A stretch of 64,000 nucleotides of DNA from assembly GCA_963169645.1 (NCBI GenBank), contig CAUJCO010000012.1, positions 124,001 to 188,000 of the forward strand, given 5' to 3'. Of this stretch, positions 59,486 through 64,000 are shown in pieces. Source of the stretch: Bacteroidota bacterium. Its GTDB lineage: Bacteria > Bacteroidota > Bacteroidia > Chitinophagales > JADIYW01. Position 1 is the first letter of the stretch. Each line of letters opens with the position of its first letter. A program made the translations under genes and the position numbers. The notes under the pieces were generated by a model. That model was not told where the DNA came from, searched no databases, and saw only the letters and a list, made by a program, of their open reading frames with translations.

Positions 59486-60391
59486 TTAATTAATTAGTTT
59501 ATTTAAATTAATCCTATCTACTTTATGTGTAAATTTACTTACAAGATTAAAACCTTCAATATTCTCTTTGTTATAAAACATTTTGGTTAGTTTTTTATTG
59601 TTATATCGAGAAAAAAAACTATTGTTAATATGATATTTATAAATTGTTTTATTATCTGGTTGTAAATTATAATGTATTAGTTGTGCATCTTTATTTGTTA
59701 TTTCTGAAGCAATTACAATTCTTTGAGAGTCTGTTTCATTTGGTTTTGATGCATGAATAATCCTACTATTAAATAGAAATGCTTCTCCTGCATTTAATTC
59801 GTAGTATTCTAATTTGTCAAGTAATTTATATGAATAATCATGAAATGGAACTTTGAAAATTGGTAAGGGTGTTGCTCTTATATTGCTTAATTTATTATGC
59901 GAATTCTTTAAAAATCCTAGTGTGCCACTTTTTATAGTTGTAGGTGTAATACTAATCCATAAATTATAAGATTGGAACTGAGTTTCGTCAACAAAACTCC
60001 AATCTTGATGTGGTGGTATCAGACTATTTAGATTTGGATCTTTAATGATAAACCTGGGTGAAATTATTTGATAATCTGTAAAATATTTAGGTAGCTCTTC
60101 TTCTAAATTCTTTTTTAAGAATTCTGCTATTTCATTAATCGTATTTATATCTTCTAAATCAACACTCGTATGAAATCCAAATTTATCAAGGTTTGATTTT
60201 TGTTTTGTATTATAAAAATTACGTATTTCAGTAATTTGTTTTTCTGTTAGTATTTTAATTTTGATAAACCCAACATTATCTATTTCTTTTTGTAAATCAC
60301 TATTTTTTAATATAGGATTTGGGTAGGGTTTTTGATTCCCTATTTTATTTTTAGTATTCTTGTTGAATAATAGATTAAATATGGAGTTCAT
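59486..60391 (-). CDS. PhyH-family Fe(II)/2-oxoglutarate dioxygenase (C)
   Basis: A 301-residue protein with a triad H128-x-D130 ('PPHQDWSFVDE'), H213 ('IIHASKPN') and Arg224 ('DSQRIVIA'). It also has 'NAGEAFLFNSR' and 'GTLGFLKNSH'. The 'HQDWSFVDE' block is shared with other members of the array. Very AT-rich, like gene B and unlike the upstream genes of the same operon. It is preceded by a 68-base gap, the largest inside the array. Confidence 0.85.
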   Translation of the reverse strand: MNSIFNLLFNKNTKNKIGNQKPYPNPILKNSDLQKEIDNVGFIKIKILTEKQITEIRNFYNTKQKSNLDKFGFHTSVDLEDINTINEIAEFLKKNLEEELPKYFTDYQIISPRFIIKDPNLNSLIPPHQDWSFVDETQFQSYNLWISITPTTIKSGTLGFLKNSHNKLSNIRATPLPIFKVPFHDYSYKLLDKLEYYELNAGEAFLFNSRIIHASKPNETDSQRIVIASEITNKDAQLIHYNLQPDNKTIYKYHINNSFFSRYNNKKLTKMFYNKENIEGFNLVSKFTHKVDRINLNKLIN

Positions 60392-60459
60392 TTTTATTTA
60401 TTTTAATTTCTTTTGGTCTAAATAATTTATCAAAAATCGACATCAAAATTTTAATTATT

Positions 60460-61320
60460 TTATTGAAATATCCTTTTTATTTTTCCTATCCAACTTTTAT
60501 TCGTTTGTTGAAGATACAGAAAATCATTTGGTAAATGTTGATGAAATTGTGCTTCAATTTGTTTCCATGTCAACGTGGAATTTGGCATTTTTGTTTGGAG
60601 TAACAGCTGATTTTTAGCTCGTATGCTTTCAGCATTAAACGTGTAAAAATCTTCTTCATCCGTTTTGTAAATTTCTATTTTATTGTTTGTTGTTCCAATG
60701 GCAACTTGAAGTGTAGCAGATTTATCTTTTAAGCCAATAATAGCAACATTTCTTGCTACATCAGTTGTGTTTGGTCTTGAGTAATGCACCAATTTATGGT
60801 TGTATAAAATGGCTTGCCCGGCTTTTAATTCCGGCTCATATCCAATTTCTATAAACTGCTTCGAAAAATTTTCATACGCATTTGGAATTTGGAAACCTCG
60901 AATGTTGTTTTTCCATACATGCGAACCCGGAATTACGCCTAAAGTACCGTTTTGTTTGTTGGTGTTTACTAAAGTCGTCCACAAATTATACGAATTGTAT
61001 GTTGTTTCATCTACAATCGACCAATCGTTGTGCGCTTTCAAGATATTTTTGCCTTTTCTTTTTGTGGCTAAAGTGCCGCCAAGCAATTGCAGTTCCGGAA
61101 ATAAACTCGAAATTTTTTCTTGTAAAATGAGATGCAATTGTTGGTTGATATACGTTGAATCATCTTTATTTAAAAAGTGAGATGAAGAAATAAAATCTTG
61201 TCCGGCTGGATGCAAAAATTGCGAGCATAATTGGTTTAAGTAATCAACCTCATTTTTATCTAAAATATCTAAGATAACAAAACCATTTTCTGCAAGTAAT
61301 AAAGAAATATCTTTTTGCAT
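60460..61320 (-). CDS. PhyH-family Fe(II)/2-oxoglutarate dioxygenase (D)
   Basis: A 286-residue protein with a triad H97-x-D99 ('KAHNDWSIVDE'), H179 ('KLVHYSRPN') and Arg190. It also has 'LVNTNKQNGTLGVIPGSHVW' and 'KAGQAILYNH'. The C-terminal 'KIEIYKTDEEDFYTF' block is shared with the siblings. Composition is close to the genome's bulk (frequent CCGG). It starts 4 bases after the double-domain gene ends, so it is in the same operon. Confidence 0.86.
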   Translation of the reverse strand: MQKDISLLLAENGFVILDILDKNEVDYLNQLCSQFLHPAGQDFISSSHFLNKDDSTYINQQLHLILQEKISSLFPELQLLGGTLATKRKGKNILKAHNDWSIVDETTYNSYNLWTTLVNTNKQNGTLGVIPGSHVWKNNIRGFQIPNAYENFSKQFIEIGYEPELKAGQAILYNHKLVHYSRPNTTDVARNVAIIGLKDKSATLQVAIGTTNNKIEIYKTDEEDFYTFNAESIRAKNQLLLQTKMPNSTLTWKQIEAQFHQHLPNDFLYLQQTNKSWIGKIKRIFQ

Positions 61321-61324
61321 ATAA

Positions 61325-63139
61325 TTATCTAAGCATTTTATTTAAGATATGTTTGGGCAGGCTCAGCACATTTTTTATTTTGGTTGTAAACGAATCTTTC
61401 ATTTGACTGCCAAATAATTTCATCATGTGATTCGTCAGCTCTTTGTTATATGCGTTGCCAGCTGCAACTACTCTATTCTTCATTTCATTTTTACTCAAAT
61501 TTTCCCATTTGTACGGAATTTCTTCCATCAGCCTAAATGCTTCAATGTTTTTTCCTACATCATACATTTTGGATAATGTACCATTATCATATTGCTTGAA
61601 AAACTCCGGTGTTACTTCATATTTCAATAGCACATCTTTTGTTCCGGGTTTTAAGTAGTAATGCCGCAATGCTGCATCTTTTTGAGTAAAACTTAATCCA
61701 ACAGCCAACCTTGGCTCATTGCTAATATTTGGTGGTGAGGCATGAAAGGTTCTATTGTCAAAAATGAGTGCTTCGCCGGCTTTCATCGGAATTAAATCAA
61801 AATAAGGGAAAAGTGAAAATAAGTGTGGTGCTAATGGCGACGGCACTTGCGGCGATGGTGAAGGACGTACATTTTTAAAAAATTTATGACTTCCTTTTAT
61901 CACACCTAAACAACCATTTTCCATATTCGTATCTACCAATGGAATCCAACATGTAACAGAACAATGTTGTGTTTCATCTTCTACAAATGTCCAATCTTGA
62001 TGCGGTGGAACAACACCTTGTGGATTGGTATCTTTGATAACATAGCTTGCGGTGATAAGTTGGTAATTCGCTAAATACATAGAAACAGTTGGCATGGCCA
62101 CATCTTCAATTTGCTGCATCATTTCATCTACCAATTGTTTGTTTTCATGATCCATTCCTACATAAAAACCATAACTGGTTGTTTGTTGTATGCCGGACGT
62201 AAAATAGTAATTTTTTAATTCGTCTATTTGTGTTGCATTTAATGCAGGTAGCTTGATGTAGCCGTTTTGCTCAAAAAATGCTTGGTGTTCTTTATCTTTA
62301 AATAAAGGCTGCATAGTATGGTGGTGTTGTCTGTTTTGATACGCTTTTTCGATAAAATCTTTTTCAGAAAAAGTGGATGGTGTATAAGCAAAAGTTTCAA
62401 TTAGCTTACCTATTTTAGGTGCTTGTATAATTTCCGGATAATGCAAAAACAAGTCATCCGGCATGCTGTATTTGGCAATTTGTTTTTTGTTTTTATCGTA
62501 ATACAACATAAATAAATCGGCCTCTTTTGGAACTAATCCAATTGTTAATGCAACCCGTTGTTTGTCGGATTGATTTGGCCATGAGGCATGCATGAGCTTA
62601 TGATTAAACACAAATGCATCGCCGGCTTTCATCTCTAATGTTTTTAAATAACCATCAAAGGATAGTCGGTCTTTCTCAAATGCAACCGGAAGCGAAGGTG
62701 CTCTTAAATTATTTTCTACGATATGACTTCCTTCAATAACTCGGATTGCTCCGTTTTCAGTATTGGTGTCTTGAAGTGGAATCCAAATAGTGAAGGAGCC
62801 AAATTTTTCTTCATCGGTTACTGTCCAATCTTGATGTAATGGCAACGGATTATTTTCATTGGGTTCTTTTTTTAAAAAGGATGTTCCCAGTAATTTATAG
62901 TCCGTAAAATGAGTTTGCAAGATAGGCGTCAATAATTGTAATATTTCAGCATTTACTTGTTTTTTTAAATCCAAATCATCGTGAAATGAAGTGGAATAAA
63001 ATGCCATTTTTTCTTGACTAAAATGTTTGGTATAAATAGATTGAAGTTGTTGTACAATTTCTTTATTTATAAACGGTATAACAAAGAAACCATTACTATT
63101 TAGTAATTGTTGAAGATATGGTTCTTGAACGGGTAACAT
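61325..63139 (-). CDS. Tandem double PhyH-domain dioxygenase
   Basis: A 604-residue protein with two full PhyH domains. Domain 1 has H102-x-D104 ('LHQDWTVTDE'), H184 and R195; domain 2 has H380-x-D382 ('PPHQDWTFVE'), H466 and R477. Each has the 'MKAG[DE]A[FL][VI]F' strand. A linker at about 240-290 joins them. Domain 2 has a Pro/Ser-rich insert ('SPSPQVPSPLAPH') near 436. Both sites look functional, so the protein may hold two active centres or one catalytic and one binding. It sits in the operon with 1 and 4 base gaps. Confidence 0.87.
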   Translation of the reverse strand: MLPVQEPYLQQLLNSNGFFVIPFINKEIVQQLQSIYTKHFSQEKMAFYSTSFHDDLDLKKQVNAEILQLLTPILQTHFTDYKLLGTSFLKKEPNENNPLPLHQDWTVTDEEKFGSFTIWIPLQDTNTENGAIRVIEGSHIVENNLRAPSLPVAFEKDRLSFDGYLKTLEMKAGDAFVFNHKLMHASWPNQSDKQRVALTIGLVPKEADLFMLYYDKNKKQIAKYSMPDDLFLHYPEIIQAPKIGKLIETFAYTPSTFSEKDFIEKAYQNRQHHHTMQPLFKDKEHQAFFEQNGYIKLPALNATQIDELKNYYFTSGIQQTTSYGFYVGMDHENKQLVDEMMQQIEDVAMPTVSMYLANYQLITASYVIKDTNPQGVVPPHQDWTFVEDETQHCSVTCWIPLVDTNMENGCLGVIKGSHKFFKNVRPSPSPQVPSPLAPHLFSLFPYFDLIPMKAGEALIFDNRTFHASPPNISNEPRLAVGLSFTQKDAALRHYYLKPGTKDVLLKYEVTPEFFKQYDNGTLSKMYDVGKNIEAFRLMEEIPYKWENLSKNEMKNRVVAAGNAYNKELTNHMMKLFGSQMKDSFTTKIKNVLSLPKHILNKMLR

Positions 63140-63140
63140 A

Positions 63141-64000
63141 CTATGAAAAAATTGATTTTATTTTTTCCAATATTCCGCTACTTTCGTTTACTTCATCAAT
63201 CCTTTTTCCATAAATTCCTTTATCAAATTCTGTAATCGACATATTAAAAGGACGATATGAAAAAGATTTTAAAGTTTGTACATTATCTGCTTTCTTCCAA
63301 GGATTAAATTCCATGTAAAAATTTACATCAGCTTCCAATACTTCTACTTTTTTATTACTCTTTGCTAAATCCATGTGATAATGGATAGAAGTTTCTTCTT
63401 CCGGTATTAAAATTAATTGAATTGCTAAACGTAATTCTTCTTTTTTATTGATAGCTGAATAGTGCACAATGCTATCATCTAAAATAACGGCTTCACCGGC
63501 CTTTACGTTCATTGGTACTAAATATTTTTCAATGATATCGTGTTTGATATTTTCCAATTCCCAAGGAATCATAGGGCCTCTTACTTTTCCAAATCGTTTG
63601 TGTGAGCCGGGCACAACTTGCAGTGTTCCGTTTTCTTCATTGCTATCTACTAATGGACACCAAATGGAAACAGATGTACTTTTAGTCTCATCCACAAAAG
63701 CCCAATTTTGATGTAGCGGTACTTCACCATTATTTGTTTTCTTGCGAATAAAGTTGGCAATAATTGGTTTATAATTGGCTAAGTATTTTTGAAAATGCGG
63801 CTCAAATGTTTGCGTAATTACTTTATATACTAAACGCTTGTAGTCGATGTTTTTATCAATAAACGTAAAATCATACGTGATAGTGTCTTTAATTCCGGCA
63901 TCTTCCGATTGTATTAATCCACCGCTTTGTGCAATTGTGTCAAAATATTGTTGCCGTAAATGTTGAACTTCTTCTTGATTTAGAAATGGAACAATGACAT
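63141..64000 (-). CDS. PhyH-family protein with HxN in place of HxD (5' partial)
   Basis: The frame is open to the window end; about 285 residues are visible, and comparison with siblings suggests about 15 are missing unless a second domain precedes. The motif reads 'PLHQNWAFVDE': the iron-ligand Asp is Asn (visible-fragment residues H96, N98). The second His ('IVHYS', residue 179) and the Arg (residue 190) remain. Domain features 'VPGSHKRF' and 'VKAGEAVILDD' are intact. It could be an inactive partner, or Asn could still support weak metal binding. It ends 1 base before the double-domain gene. Confidence 0.82.
   Translation of the reverse strand, partial: VIVPFLNQEEVQHLRQQYFDTIAQSGGLIQSEDAGIKDTITYDFTFIDKNIDYKRLVYKVITQTFEPHFQKYLANYKPIIANFIRKKTNNGEVPLHQNWAFVDETKSTSVSIWCPLVDSNEENGTLQVVPGSHKRFGKVRGPMIPWELENIKHDIIEKYLVPMNVKAGEAVILDDSIVHYSAINKKEELRLAIQLILIPEEETSIHYHMDLAKSNKKVEVLEADVNFYMEFNPWKKADNVQTLKSFSYRPFNMSITEFDKGIYGKRIDEVNESSGILEKIKSIFS

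Noticed and set aside
57680..64000. Idea that the PhyH proteins are SyrB2-type halogenases
   Set aside because: Six of the seven domains keep the iron-binding Asp (HxD); halogenases have Ala or Gly there. The one variant has Asn, not Ala or Gly.

Overview
The window comes from an AT-rich genome of the phylum Bacteroidota. Four lines of evidence agree. There are type IX secretion (T9SS) sorting domains, and a gliding-motility-associated C-terminal domain paired with a PorP/SprF protein. Promoters carry the Bacteroidota -7 element TAnnTTTG. An MqnE homologue points to futalosine-route menaquinone synthesis. The order or species cannot be fixed from the sequence; a Chitinophagales-like member is a guess.

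Layout. 1-9.4 kb: the end of a giant secreted T9SS protein, gatC, an ABC ATPase, a MarC-type membrane protein, an OmpA-family porin with thrombospondin-3 repeats and a helix-hairpin-helix protein. 9.4-11.6 kb: an AT-rich patch with a lipoprotein and an M43-type metalloprotease whose signal peptide is frame-shifted and whose C-terminus looks cut. 11.7-14.6 kb: acyl-CoA dehydrogenase, rpsU, a Xer recombinase and a ribosome hibernation factor. 14.9-28.1 kb: the information-processing block tRNA-Thr, Tyr, Gly, Thr, tuf, tRNA-Trp, secE, nusG, rplK, rplA, rplJ, rplL, rpoB, rpoC. 28-41 kb: housekeeping genes (PhoH, AroB, MlaE/MlaF-like transporter, SucD, cytidine deaminase, Nudix, sirtuin, NlpC/P60). 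41.5-47.3 kb: a PKD-repeat adhesin-like T9SS protein and its PorP/SprF partner. 47.4-51.8 kb: ferrochelatase, an MFS carrier, MqnE and a methyltransferase.

51.7-64 kb is the accessory part. It holds a GT32-like glycosyltransferase, a UbiA-type prenyltransferase and two paralogous radical SAM proteins. The radical SAM genes diverge from a scar made of a truncated glycosyltransferase and an IS30 transposase remnant. Next to them is an array of at least seven phytanoyl-CoA-dioxygenase-like (PhyH) Fe(II)/2-oxoglutarate oxygenase domains in six genes. Five of these lie on the minus strand almost without gaps and run off the window end. One encodes two domains in one polypeptide, and one has the iron-binding HxD changed to HxN.

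The best candidate for an undescribed system is this radical SAM plus multi-PhyH locus. Its substrate cannot be read from the sequence. The nearby glycosyltransferase genes make a surface glycan or lipid conceivable, but that is inference.
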